Made by a program: the position numbers and the translations under genes. Below the pieces are notes generated by a model. The model did not search any database and was not told the origin of the DNA. It was given only the letters and a program-made list of their open reading frames with translations. 48,541 nucleotides of DNA, taken from NCBI GenBank assembly GCA_002392655.1, contig DGHK01000043.1:1-48541 (forward strand), written 5' to 3'. Positions within the stretch are counted from its first letter, which is position 1. Each line of letters opens with the position of its first letter. The stretch comes from Lachnospiraceae bacterium UBA3850 (GTDB lineage Bacteria > Bacillota > Clostridia > Lachnospirales > Lachnospiraceae). Of the stretch, positions 1 through 7,511 are shown piece by piece.

Positions 1-124
1 ATCTGCGTCATGTGACACTCGGAAAGTATGTGGAAAACGGACGGCGCCTGGTTTTTGCACATTTGTCAGCGACGCAGTTCCCCTCACTCGCAGGAAATGC
101 GAGCTCGTGAAATCTGCGTCATGT
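1..124 (+). repeat. 13-bp direct repeat pair (1-13 and 112-124)
   Basis: The sequence ATCTGCGTCATGT occurs at 1-13 and again at 112-124, a period of 111 bases. Its core CTGCGTC also occurs inverted (GACGCAG) at 71-77. Together these suggest the window begins inside a larger repeat unit that continues to the left. Confidence 0.65.
35..66 (+). repeat. Long direct repeat, left copy
   Basis: This is a 32-bp sequence matched at 266-297 with two differences (C to T inside the GGCGCC palindrome, and T to C in the T run). The two copies enclose the hairpin string, giving a unit of about 263 bp. The core GGACGG(C/T)GCCTGG resembles, from memory, short repeats found beside REP-associated transposases in Firmicutes, but no transposase gene is visible here. 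Confidence 0.8.
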
Positions 125-227
125 CAGCTCTCGATTCGAAGAATCGAGGGTCTGCTGAAAGCAGATGCATTCTGCGAAGCAGAATCAAGGCTTTCGGAGA
201 AAGACTTGCATATCGCAGAGCGATATG
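87..227. repeat. String of six short hairpins, mostly with three-base loops
   Basis: Six inverted repeats follow one another with little spacing: 87-92/98-103 (loop 93-97); 130-137/141-148 (loop GAA); 151-156/160-165 (loop GAA); 169-175/179-185 (loop GAA); 187-195/199-207 (loop GGA, one G-A mismatch in a 9-bp stem); and 209-216/220-227 (loop AGA). The stems differ in sequence, so this is not a tandem repeat in the usual sense. What is shared is the fold: a 6-9 bp stem closed by a purine-rich triloop. The third GAA hairpin contains GCGAAGC, a sequence known to form an unusually stable DNA mini-hairpin. Function unknown. Confidence 0.85.
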
Positions 228-265
228 GCACAACAAAATGAGGGCATTAAGTAAATATACTTAGC

Positions 266-297
266 AAACGGACGGTGCCTGGTTTTCGCACATTTGT
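266..297 (+). repeat. Long direct repeat, right copy
   Basis: Second copy of the 32-bp repeat at 35-66, differing at two positions. It ends four bases before the AGGAGG of the lipoprotein gene at 315, so it lies in that gene's 5' untranslated or promoter region. Confidence 0.8.
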
Positions 298-314
298 GAA
301 AGGAGGAGTAGGTT

Positions 315-1628
315 ATGAGAAAACGAATAAGTATGATTTTGGTGACTATGATGATGGCGATTGTGGCTGCTGGCTGCGGTAAGTCGGATGAAACAAGCTT
401 CGATACAAGTGATGTTTATGCAGAGCAGACAGAAACAAAATCTTCGGAGAAGGAAACATCAGAGAACGATACATCGGGGACCGAAATATCGGAGGATGAT
501 TCTTCGGCTGATAATTCGAACGATATGTTTACTGAGCGGGATATGGCTCAGGAGGCAGATCTGTCTGAGGCTGAGACGCTTGCTGTTCAGGATGGTGAGG
601 ATCTGACTATAACTTCTGAGGGTGTGTATGTTTTGTCCGGTTCTTCAAAGGATACAACTGTTTATGTTGAAGCAGGAGATGAGGATAAGGTTCAGATAGT
701 TCTGGATGGAGTGAGTATAACAAATGAAGATTCTCCGGCTATATATGTTAAGAGTGCGGACAAGGTATTTGTGACGACTGTTAGTGGAACGGATAATACG
801 ATGTCAGTGAGCCAAAGCTTTGTGGCTGATGGGGATACCAATCTGGATGGAGTGATTTTCTCAAAGGATGATCTGGTATTAAATGGAAAGGGCACTCTTT
901 CAATTACATCAACGGATAATGCTGTTGTATGCAAGGATACGCTGAAGATTACAGGAGGTACTATTACAGCAGAAGCTGCCGGAACTGCTTTTGAAGCAAA
1001 TGATGCAATTGAAATAGCTGACGGAAGTATTGAGGTTACTCGTTCTATAGACGCACTTCATGCTGAAAATGATGAGGATGACAGTGTTGGTTCCATCTAT
1101 ATCGGCGGAGGAAGTTTGAGGCTCACTGCTGAGGATGATACTATACATGCGACGACAACAGTTCAGATAGATGGTGGCGAGCTTGATCTTACAGGTGCAG
1201 AGTGTATTGAGGCTACATCTATTCAGATAAACGAAGGCACCATAAAAATAACTGCATCAGATGATGGAATAAATGCCGGACAGAAGTCTTCTCAGCTTTC
1301 ACCTGTTTTTGAAATGAATGGTGGCGAAGTTACTATAACTATGGGAGCAGGAGATACGGATGGCGTTGACTCAAACGGTGATATCTATATAAATGGTGGT
1401 ACGATAAGTATAAGCGGACAGTCGACATTTGACTGCGATGGAAATGCTGTCTATAACGGTGGTACTATCATAGAGAATGGACAGGAGACGAATACCATAA
1501 CCAATCAGATGATGGGCGGTCCCGGGATGGGTGGCTTTGGTAGACCGGATGGATCTACTCCCGGAGGTGATTTCGGTGAAGAGTTCGGTAATGATGGCGG
1601 CTTCGGTGGACGTAGAGGCCCGAGATAA
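315..1628 (+). CDS. Carbohydrate-binding-type beta-helix lipoprotein (DUF4353/Cthe_2159-like)
   Basis: The 437-residue protein has a lipoprotein signal (lipobox VAAGC, Cys21), then a Ser/Thr/Asp/Glu-rich linker to about residue 85. The rest is a series of short strands with recurring GGTI, GGSL, GGEL and GGEV turns spaced about 20-25 residues apart, as expected of a right-handed beta-helix. The last 40 residues are rich in Gly, Pro, Arg and Phe (GGPGMGGFG). This layout matches the surface family typified by Clostridium thermocellum Cthe_2159, which binds acidic polysaccharide and cellulose. It is probably anchored on the outer face of the membrane. The start is well placed: AGGAGG lies eight bases upstream. 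It is monocistronic and followed by a terminator. No catalytic residues can be pointed to, so binding is inferred from the family. Confidence 0.75.
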   Translation: MRKRISMILVTMMMAIVAAGCGKSDETSFDTSDVYAEQTETKSSEKETSENDTSGTEISEDDSSADNSNDMFTERDMAQEADLSEAETLAVQDGEDLTITSEGVYVLSGSSKDTTVYVEAGDEDKVQIVLDGVSITNEDSPAIYVKSADKVFVTTVSGTDNTMSVSQSFVADGDTNLDGVIFSKDDLVLNGKGTLSITSTDNAVVCKDTLKITGGTITAEAAGTAFEANDAIEIADGSIEVTRSIDALHAENDEDDSVGSIYIGGGSLRLTAEDDTIHATTTVQIDGGELDLTGAECIEATSIQINEGTIKITASDDGINAGQKSSQLSPVFEMNGGEVTITMGAGDTDGVDSNGDIYINGGTISISGQSTFDCDGNAVYNGGTIIENGQETNTITNQMMGGPGMGGFGRPDGSTPGGDFGEEFGNDGGFGGRRGPR

Positions 1629-1669
1629 ATAAAAACTATGATTTTAACAGAGGCTGTTATATAATAAGG

Positions 1670-1693
1670 GGTGCCGGTCAGCCGGCACCTTTT
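1670..1693 (+). terminator. Rho-independent terminator after the beta-helix lipoprotein
   Basis: A perfect 8-bp GC-rich stem (1670-1677 with 1682-1689), loop TCAG, then TTTT. It separates the lipoprotein gene from metF. Confidence 0.85.
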
Positions 1694-1746
1694 CATATGT
1701 TATAAATCGTGGTGAGTAATTCACTACAAGGGAAGGAAGAATTATT

Positions 1747-2634
1747 ATGAAGATAATAGATATTTTGAACAAGAAAAATATGTCTCTCTCCTTTGAGGTT
1801 TTCCCTCCAAAGAAGGAAAGCTCATTCGAAAGTGTCGTTAAGGCTACTGAGGAAATCGCAGCGTGTCATCCTGCATTTATGAGTGTTACCTACGGAGCAG
1901 GTGGCGGCACAAGCAGATATACCATGGAGATAGCAAAAAATATAAAGGAAAAGTACGGCGTTCCCAGTCTGGCTCATCTGACCTGTGTATCCTCCAGTAA
2001 GGAAACAGTTCATCAGAAAATAGAAGAGATGAAGGAAATGGGGATAGAAAATGTTATGGCGCTTAGAGGCGATCTGACACCTGAGCTTGAGGAAAGTGAT
2101 CCTTCCACCTGGGAGTATAAGCATGCAACTGAGCTCGTTCAGGAGCTGAAGGAAAGAGGAGATTTCTGTATAGGTGTTGCCTGCTATCCGGAGGTACATC
2201 CTGAAAGTATAAATCAGAAGGATGACCTGCTTCACATTAAAGAAAAGGTTGATGCGGGTGCAGACTTCCTTACTACACAGATGGTGTTTGACAACAATCT
2301 CTTTTTCAATTTTATGTACAAGATAAGAGAGATAGGAGTTACTTGTCCTGTCATACCGGGAATCATGCCTATAACAAATGCTAATCAGGTGGCTCGTGCT
2401 ATCAAGCTTTCCGGTTCATTCATGCCACAGAGATTCAAGAGCCTTGTTGATTATTTCGGAAATGATCCGGATGCAATGAAGCAGGCCGGAATCGCATATG
2501 CAACAGATCAGATAATTGATCTATACGCAAACGGAATAACCAATGTACATGTTTATTCTATGAATAAACCGGATGTTGCAAAGGCCATAATGAACAATCT
2601 CTCAGATATACTCGGAAAGGATTTTGCCAGATAG
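1747..2634 (+). CDS. metF: 5,10-methylenetetrahydrofolate reductase
   Basis: The enzyme reduces 5,10-methylene-THF to 5-methyl-THF, the methyl donor for methionine synthase. The 295 residues cover the whole family length as a single TIM barrel: N-terminal SFEVFPPK (strand 1 with the conserved Glu), SVTYGAGG, HLTC near residue 78, MALRGD near 105, and the TTQMVFDN stretch in the second half. A GGAAGGAAG ribosome-binding site precedes the ATG. The partner gene metH lies 17 kb away in the same window, so the pathway is encoded locally but not in one operon. The stop codon lies one base from that of the convergent gene at 2636, with no terminator visible between them. Confidence 0.95.
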   Translation: MKIIDILNKKNMSLSFEVFPPKKESSFESVVKATEEIAACHPAFMSVTYGAGGGTSRYTMEIAKNIKEKYGVPSLAHLTCVSSSKETVHQKIEEMKEMGIENVMALRGDLTPELEESDPSTWEYKHATELVQELKERGDFCIGVACYPEVHPESINQKDDLLHIKEKVDAGADFLTTQMVFDNNLFFNFMYKIREIGVTCPVIPGIMPITNANQVARAIKLSGSFMPQRFKSLVDYFGNDPDAMKQAGIAYATDQIIDLYANGITNVHVYSMNKPDVAKAIMNNLSDILGKDFAR

Positions 2635-2635
2635 T

Positions 2636-3544
2636 TTATTCGGTTTTTTCGGGAAGTAATATCATTCTATAGGTATTCTGTGTGGCCTTTGCACTGAGCG
2701 AATAATTAATCAGACCTACTGTACCTCCGCTCTCTGCAAGAGAAATCATTTTGTCCGGCTCAAAGGCTTCAAAATCATTAATAAAGGACGATGAGGCATC
2801 AATTTGCTCCTGAATCTTTTGGGCTTTCGAGGAGCCGGTTGAAATTTCATTTGTTTTATATGCCTTGGCCACATCACTATGGGATACTGATGTAACGATA
2901 TTGCCTGCTGAATCATCTATAGTGTAGGTTGAGTAGGATATAGATGTATCTAAAACATCCATAAGATAAGACGCGTTGGAAAGCTTCGGTGAAAAACCAC
3001 CGAAGTTTTCTTTTGTTTCAGCCTGCGCGTAGAGGATGGCTCCGTTTTCGGAAACTATAAACCTGTGAGTTTCGGAACCATCGAACTTGGTAAATGTTAT
3101 GTCCCAGAAGTATGCTGCATAAGTTCTGAAGGTCGTATCAAGGGCTCTGTATGGTTTTGCTTCCCAGCTGTACCAGTTTTCGTTTCTTGATGAAAGTGAA
3201 CATGGATACAGTCCTTTTGTATATAGATTCTGGATATGATTTATAGTCATGGTCTTCATTCCGAAATCAGTGTAGATACAGTCCTGTGGATTGGCAGGAG
3301 TGATGGAACTGTCCCACACTCCAGTGATCAGCTGCATACATTGTTCGCTTCTCAGCTGTCTGGATGCATTTTTTATAATGGATTCAGATGGACCTGAGTA
3401 ATAATCTGCAGGTACGTCAGTCAGTTTTTCGAAGTCTGCAGTTCTCTCTTTTTCCATTATAAAACCCGGCAGCCAGATGGAGCATCCGGCAACCAGAAGA
3501 GCTACAGCGATTAGTATAAAGTTTTTTATACTGAACTTTTTCAT
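2636..3544 (-). CDS. Secreted or membrane-anchored protein cotranscribed with a two-component system
   Basis: The 302-residue protein has an N-terminal hydrophobic segment (about residues 9-30) containing LLVAGC. This could be a lipobox with Cys21, but the hydrophobic SIWLPGF that follows also fits a plain membrane anchor. The remainder is predicted extracytoplasmic, with no motif I recognise. Its ATG overlaps the stop of the histidine kinase gene by four bases (ATGA), so the two are translationally coupled. By position it could be an accessory factor that modulates the sensor domain, as small secreted regulators do in other kinase operons; that is inference from gene order only. Confidence 0.7.
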   Translation of the reverse strand: MKKFSIKNFILIAVALLVAGCSIWLPGFIMEKERTADFEKLTDVPADYYSGPSESIIKNASRQLRSEQCMQLITGVWDSSITPANPQDCIYTDFGMKTMTINHIQNLYTKGLYPCSLSSRNENWYSWEAKPYRALDTTFRTYAAYFWDITFTKFDGSETHRFIVSENGAILYAQAETKENFGGFSPKLSNASYLMDVLDTSISYSTYTIDDSAGNIVTSVSHSDVAKAYKTNEISTGSSKAQKIQEQIDASSSFINDFEAFEPDKMISLAESGGTVGLINYSLSAKATQNTYRMILLPEKTE

Positions 3545-4995
3545 TCTTCGTCATCCTCATAACTGCTGCAACTGAAGTCTGCAATCATTTTCGTTCCTTC
3601 ACCCAGCTTGCTTTCTATTCTGAGTTTGGCGTCATGTTCCTTTAGTATGGCGGAAACAAGTGACATACCCAGACCGGCTCCGCCTTCTTTTCTGGAGCGT
3701 GATTTATCAACCATATAGAACTCGTCACATATCTTCTCGATATCCTCTTCGCTGATTCCGATTCCGTGATCCTCAACTATGAATTCGTAAACAGAGGTAT
3801 CATCTTTTTCTGATTTTTTCGGAAGTACATGTCCTGTAAAACTGATTTTCGAACCACTACTTGAAGCTTTTCTGGCATTATCCAGTAGATTGATAAATGC
3901 AGTCTTAAGCAGAGGACTGTCACCGATGATACTTGCACTTTCGAAATCATATTCCAAAGTGAGTTTGGCTTTTTCTATAGACGGAAGTACTGTTTCGATA
4001 ACTGCCTCACCTAGTCCCTGTGTGTTTACAGTTTGCTTGGGTATTTCTCCGTCCTTGAGATATATCAGGTCAAACAGATGCGAAGACATCTGTTCCAGAC
4101 GACGCCCCTCTGAGAAGATATAATTTGCGGCCTTTATCTCATCCTCTCTTGGCAGATCTACAGAACGGATAGTATCGGCATATCCGATAATAGTTGTCAT
4201 AGGGGTTTTGATCTCATGAGTGAAGTCAGCAACGAACTGGTCTCTTTTGTGTATCATATCATTTAGTTCATCGATGTGTCCTTCAACAGAGTCAGCCATA
4301 TGATTGAACTTCTCTGAAAGAAGTCCGATTTCGTCTCTGGATTTGATATCACTTCTCGAATCGAAGTTTCCTTCTGAGAATTCGTCCGTAATGGAGTTCA
4401 GCTTTTCCAGAGGTCTGGTCAGAAGAGTACTTATGATAAAGACAAAGAGACTTGAGAGAACGAGCATTATTATGATAAATGTTCTGAAGTCCCTTATTGA
4501 TGTATCTGTCATATATTTATTATCTGTTATATCCCTTTTTGTAATGATGTTCAGGATATGATTGTTTATATTACTGGTGGATGTTACATAGATATATTCT
4601 TTATCGTTTTCATCAGAAAAGAAGTATTTTTTCTGATAGGTAGATAGATTATCGGTATTTATGTCAGAGGGAAGCGGATGCTCTTCGTCTGTAGTAAAAA
4701 TGACTTTATCATCATATTTTATGAAAAGCTCTGTTGTGTCATTCAGTATTCCGGCAGAAACCTGAAGAGAGATGTCTGGTAGTTCTGATTCTAAAGAACC
4801 GGGGTTGTTGTTTATGGTATCTAACATGGAATACTCCATAACAGACTGAACCAGATTGTTTTCTGTAACGGAGTTTTTTACCTGCGCATCAAGCATAGTT
4901 CTGTTTTCTCTGGACATCATAAGAAACCCTGATATGGACAGGGCAATTGAAATCAGGATGATATTGATGAGTAAGACTTTGTATCTGAATTTCAT
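3541..4995 (-). CDS. Membrane sensor histidine kinase (HAMP, HisKA, HATPase)
   Basis: The order is: transmembrane segment (about residues 7-27), extracytoplasmic sensor of about 140 residues, second transmembrane segment (about 171-193), HAMP linker (RPLEKLN onward), then a dimerisation domain with the H-box FTHEIKTPM, in which His260 is the phosphorylated residue. The ATP-binding domain shows an N-box (NLLDNARK), a G1 box (VEDHGIGI) and a G2 box (GAGLGMSLV). The kinase passes phosphate to the response regulator encoded 39 bases upstream in the same operon. The stimulus is unknown. At 484 residues it is normal for the family. The sensor domain has no named fold that I can see. Confidence 0.92.
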   Translation of the reverse strand: MKFRYKVLLINIILISIALSISGFLMMSRENRTMLDAQVKNSVTENNLVQSVMEYSMLDTINNNPGSLESELPDISLQVSAGILNDTTELFIKYDDKVIFTTDEEHPLPSDINTDNLSTYQKKYFFSDENDKEYIYVTSTSNINNHILNIITKRDITDNKYMTDTSIRDFRTFIIIMLVLSSLFVFIISTLLTRPLEKLNSITDEFSEGNFDSRSDIKSRDEIGLLSEKFNHMADSVEGHIDELNDMIHKRDQFVADFTHEIKTPMTTIIGYADTIRSVDLPREDEIKAANYIFSEGRRLEQMSSHLFDLIYLKDGEIPKQTVNTQGLGEAVIETVLPSIEKAKLTLEYDFESASIIGDSPLLKTAFINLLDNARKASSSGSKISFTGHVLPKKSEKDDTSVYEFIVEDHGIGISEEDIEKICDEFYMVDKSRSRKEGGAGLGMSLVSAILKEHDAKLRIESKLGEGTKMIADFSCSSYEDDEE

Positions 4996-5034
4996 TTTAT
5001 TATTCCTATGATCCTTAATCTGATTCAGATGATA

Positions 5035-5700
5035 TTATTTATCAGCCAGACGATATCCCGTGCTGTAAACAGTAACCAGTTCATTCTTAAAGCCAAGCTT
5101 CTTTCTGAGTCTCTGAACATTCAGATCAACGGTTCTCGACTCAGGCTGCCATTCGGTTTCCCAGATGGTCTCGTATATTTTATCCTTGAAAAGCGTCATA
5201 TTAACATTTCTCACGAAAAGAACGAAGAGCTCAAACTCCTTGGGAGTCAGCTTGACTTCTTCGCCTGTGTCGGTGTTTGTCACAACCTTGTTATCTACAT
5301 CAATCCGGTAGTTTTTAAATCGGAGATTAGATTCTGTTTTGTTATATCTCCTGAGAACGATACTTATTCTGGCCAGAAGCTCTACTATCTCAAAGGGCTT
5401 TACGATGTAATCCTCTGCACCTGAGGTGAGTCCCTTGATACGGTTATCAAGTGAGGCCATTGCAGTAATGAATATAACAGGTATACCCATTGGTCTGATA
5501 TACTCCATAAGTTCATATCCGTTTATTTCGGGAAGCATGATATCCAGCAGTATCAGATCGAAGCTCTGGTTTTCCTCCAGAAGATCAGCAGCGTCCCGTC
5601 CGTTATAGAGAGCTTTGCATTTGTAGCCTGCTCTTGTAAGATTCATGACCATTAAGTCGGAGATGGGTTTTTCATCCTCGACAATAAGTATTTTTATCAT
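5035..5700 (-). CDS. OmpR/PhoB-family response regulator
   Basis: The 221-residue protein has a receiver domain with the acidic pair Glu8/Asp9, phospho-acceptor Asp53 (LLDIMLP), a switch residue in FITA and Lys101 in VKPF. A C-terminal winged-helix domain follows, with the usual LTPKEFELF start and a recognition region ending STGYRLADK. I place the start at the MIKILIVEDE methionine because GGAGG sits seven bases before it; an upstream in-frame ATG would add seven residues with no ribosome-binding site. The gene heads the three-gene minus-strand operon. It is divergent from the exporter operon at 5859, which makes that operon its likely target. Confidence 0.93.
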   Translation of the reverse strand: MIKILIVEDEKPISDLMVMNLTRAGYKCKALYNGRDAADLLEENQSFDLILLDIMLPEINGYELMEYIRPMGIPVIFITAMASLDNRIKGLTSGAEDYIVKPFEIVELLARISIVLRRYNKTESNLRFKNYRIDVDNKVVTNTDTGEEVKLTPKEFELFVLFVRNVNMTLFKDKIYETIWETEWQPESRTVDLNVQRLRKKLGFKNELVTVYSTGYRLADK

Positions 5701-5858
5701 AATGCCTCCAAATGATCTCATTTCAAATATACTCTAGTATATCACAAATCTGACAATAATATTTTTTATTTGATGCATTGTTGATACAAAGTAAGTCTAT
5801 ACTTCAATTTATACTCGGGTAAATAGATAGAGATTTATATGATGGAGGGATGATAGTT
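5701..5858. promoter_or_regulatory. Divergent intergenic region between regulator and exporter operons
   Basis: This 158-base, AT-rich gap must hold the promoters of both the two-component operon (minus) and the exporter operon (plus). TATACT-like -10 candidates occur at 5798-5803 and 5810-5815 for the plus direction, but neither has a convincing -35 at normal spacing, which would fit activator-dependent transcription. I could not define an operator with confidence. Confidence 0.45.
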
Positions 5859-7511
5859 ATGCGAATAGTTAAACTAAAAAAAATTACTGCATCAGCGCTA
5901 AGTTTTATCCTGGCTTTATCTTTTTATGGATGCGGAAAAAAAGATGTGAAGGTGGATGATTACGGTTCCAATGACGCGGAGGATACCGGTACATTTACTG
6001 ATGCACAAAATGATAGTGGAGAGGCTCAGACACTCAGTCAGCTTTTCGGAGAGAGAGTCAAGTGGGACGAAGCTTTTGCCATACAAGGGAAAAGTGCCAA
6101 GGTCCAGTTAACTATGCCCGTGCCTGATGATGATTATATGAATGTATATAAGGAGAAATGTATCTCAGATGGGAAGGATGATGAGGATAGACTGGTGAAG
6201 AGCATCTTCGGTGATTCTGCAGAAAAACTCGAAGAAATATCATATAAAAATGAAACGGATTATATAACACTCCTTTATAAATACAGAGAGATATATCATC
6301 AGATCATCGGCGATATCTATGATTATTTTTCGAGTCCGGAAGCTTATGAAAAAATTATGGGTTCTATAGATTCCGGATTTGCCGAAACCTATAAATGGGT
6401 CGATGAGGATAAATATTACATCCATATGTATGAGGGTAAGTATAACGGAATCAAGTACGGACTGATAAGTGCATATGATGAGGCCAGTGGCAGGAGATTT
6501 ATATTCTTAGATCCGATAAGTATTAAAGAATATTTTCCGAATAAGGATTATAAAACTCTCTTATATGAGTCCAATTTTGATACAACTAAACTAGCTAAAA
6601 AGGATATAGAAAATGAGTGTTCTATGTCAGTGGATGAGGCGAAAAAAATTGCTCATGAGTTCGTTCAGGATATAACCGGATTTAATGAAGAGGACAGTAA
6701 TGTAGATGGCAAGCCACAGTTTTATCATTCGTATGCAGGACTGGCATTATATCCATATTATTTTGATGACGGAAGTACAACAGCTCTTACATTTTCAGAT
6801 TCAGATTACGTAAGCAGTATTCAGAATGGCGGTATCTCTAATACTGCAAATGGGGTTTCAAGGTTAGCCGCTCAGAGTGATCTGGCAGTTGAAGAAATGA
6901 AAGAAAAAAATAAAGATTATTATATGTACCTGACGCAATATAACTCAGAAGGAACAGTAAAACCAAATATAGAAAGAAACGGATATGCATTTTATTTGCA
7001 ATCGGCTTCTATGAGTATGGCAAACAGTGGTGATTATTATTATATGAGCACAGGTAATACAGGAGTAGTAAAGGTTACTGATAACGGGATATACGGGGTT
7101 GATCTTATTCTGGTTGAAGAAACCATAGATGTAATAGAAAATGTACGACTGCTCGATTTTGATAAAATTAAAGAATGTGCTAAGAGTGCACTGGATGACA
7201 AACTGGATATGGAAAAAATGGGTAATCCAGATGATATTCTTATAGGTGGCGGGGCTTTGATGTATGAGCCTTGTAAGGGTGAAAACGGAGATGAGTATTC
7301 ATGTATACCGGTTTGGAGATTCAGCATATCCAGTTACGGTGGAGTTGTCGGGCCGGAAGGAATTCTGGGAACTGCAGAATTATCAATAAATGCAATGGAC
7401 GGATCAATAAATGCTTTTCAGCAGTATGATGAAGAAAACGGTATGTTTTATACCGAAGATGGAACAGGTTATCAATCAATAGATGTGAGTGATGAAAGCG
7501 ATGAAGAATAA
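5859..7511 (+). CDS. Large lipoprotein of unknown function, first gene of exporter operon
   Basis: The protein has about 550 residues. A short positively charged N-terminus and hydrophobic stretch end at FYGC, an imperfect lipobox, followed by a Lys/Asp-rich linker; it is probably a lipoprotein. The body is acidic and soluble with many Tyr and Asp, and I recognise no domain. I place the start at the ATG at 5859 because GGAGGG (5844-5849) is nine bases upstream of it, whereas the ATG at 5850 directly abuts that site. Its end overlaps the next gene, so it belongs to the exporter operon. A role as substrate-capturing or assembly lipoprotein is possible, but only context supports it. Confidence 0.75.
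   Translation: MRIVKLKKITASALSFILALSFYGCGKKDVKVDDYGSNDAEDTGTFTDAQNDSGEAQTLSQLFGERVKWDEAFAIQGKSAKVQLTMPVPDDDYMNVYKEKCISDGKDDEDRLVKSIFGDSAEKLEEISYKNETDYITLLYKYREIYHQIIGDIYDYFSSPEAYEKIMGSIDSGFAETYKWVDEDKYYIHMYEGKYNGIKYGLISAYDEASGRRFIFLDPISIKEYFPNKDYKTLLYESNFDTTKLAKKDIENECSMSVDEAKKIAHEFVQDITGFNEEDSNVDGKPQFYHSYAGLALYPYYFDDGSTTALTFSDSDYVSSIQNGGISNTANGVSRLAAQSDLAVEEMKEKNKDYYMYLTQYNSEGTVKPNIERNGYAFYLQSASMSMANSGDYYYMSTGNTGVVKVTDNGIYGVDLILVEETIDVIENVRLLDFDKIKECAKSALDDKLDMEKMGNPDDILIGGGALMYEPCKGENGDEYSCIPVWRFSISSYGGVVGPEGILGTAELSINAMDGSINAFQQYDEENGMFYTEDGTGYQSIDVSDESDEE

Larger units (their letters stand above)
1..314. other. Non-coding left-edge region with hairpins and direct repeats
   Basis: This stretch of over 300 bases has no gene I believe in. 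It holds a 13-base direct repeat at 1-13 and 112-124, a longer imperfect direct repeat at 35-66 and 266-297, and between the long copies a run of short perfect or near-perfect hairpins (87-227). The only long open frame across it (28-264) runs straight through the hairpins and has no ribosome-binding site, so I treat it as chance. The right end, 301-306, is the AGGAGG ribosome-binding site of the lipoprotein gene at 315. The element may extend left beyond the window. Confidence 0.8.

Noticed and set aside
87..227. CRISPR array
   Set aside because: The stems differ in sequence and there are no equal repeats with regular spacers, nor cas genes.
28..264. Open frame of 78 codons across the left-edge hairpins
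   Set aside because: It has no ribosome-binding site, its odd composition is set by the inverted repeats, and it crosses every hairpin.
1629..1746. SAM riboswitch before metF
   Set aside because: The gap holds only a small hairpin and the upstream gene's terminator; there is no room or conserved core for a SAM riboswitch.
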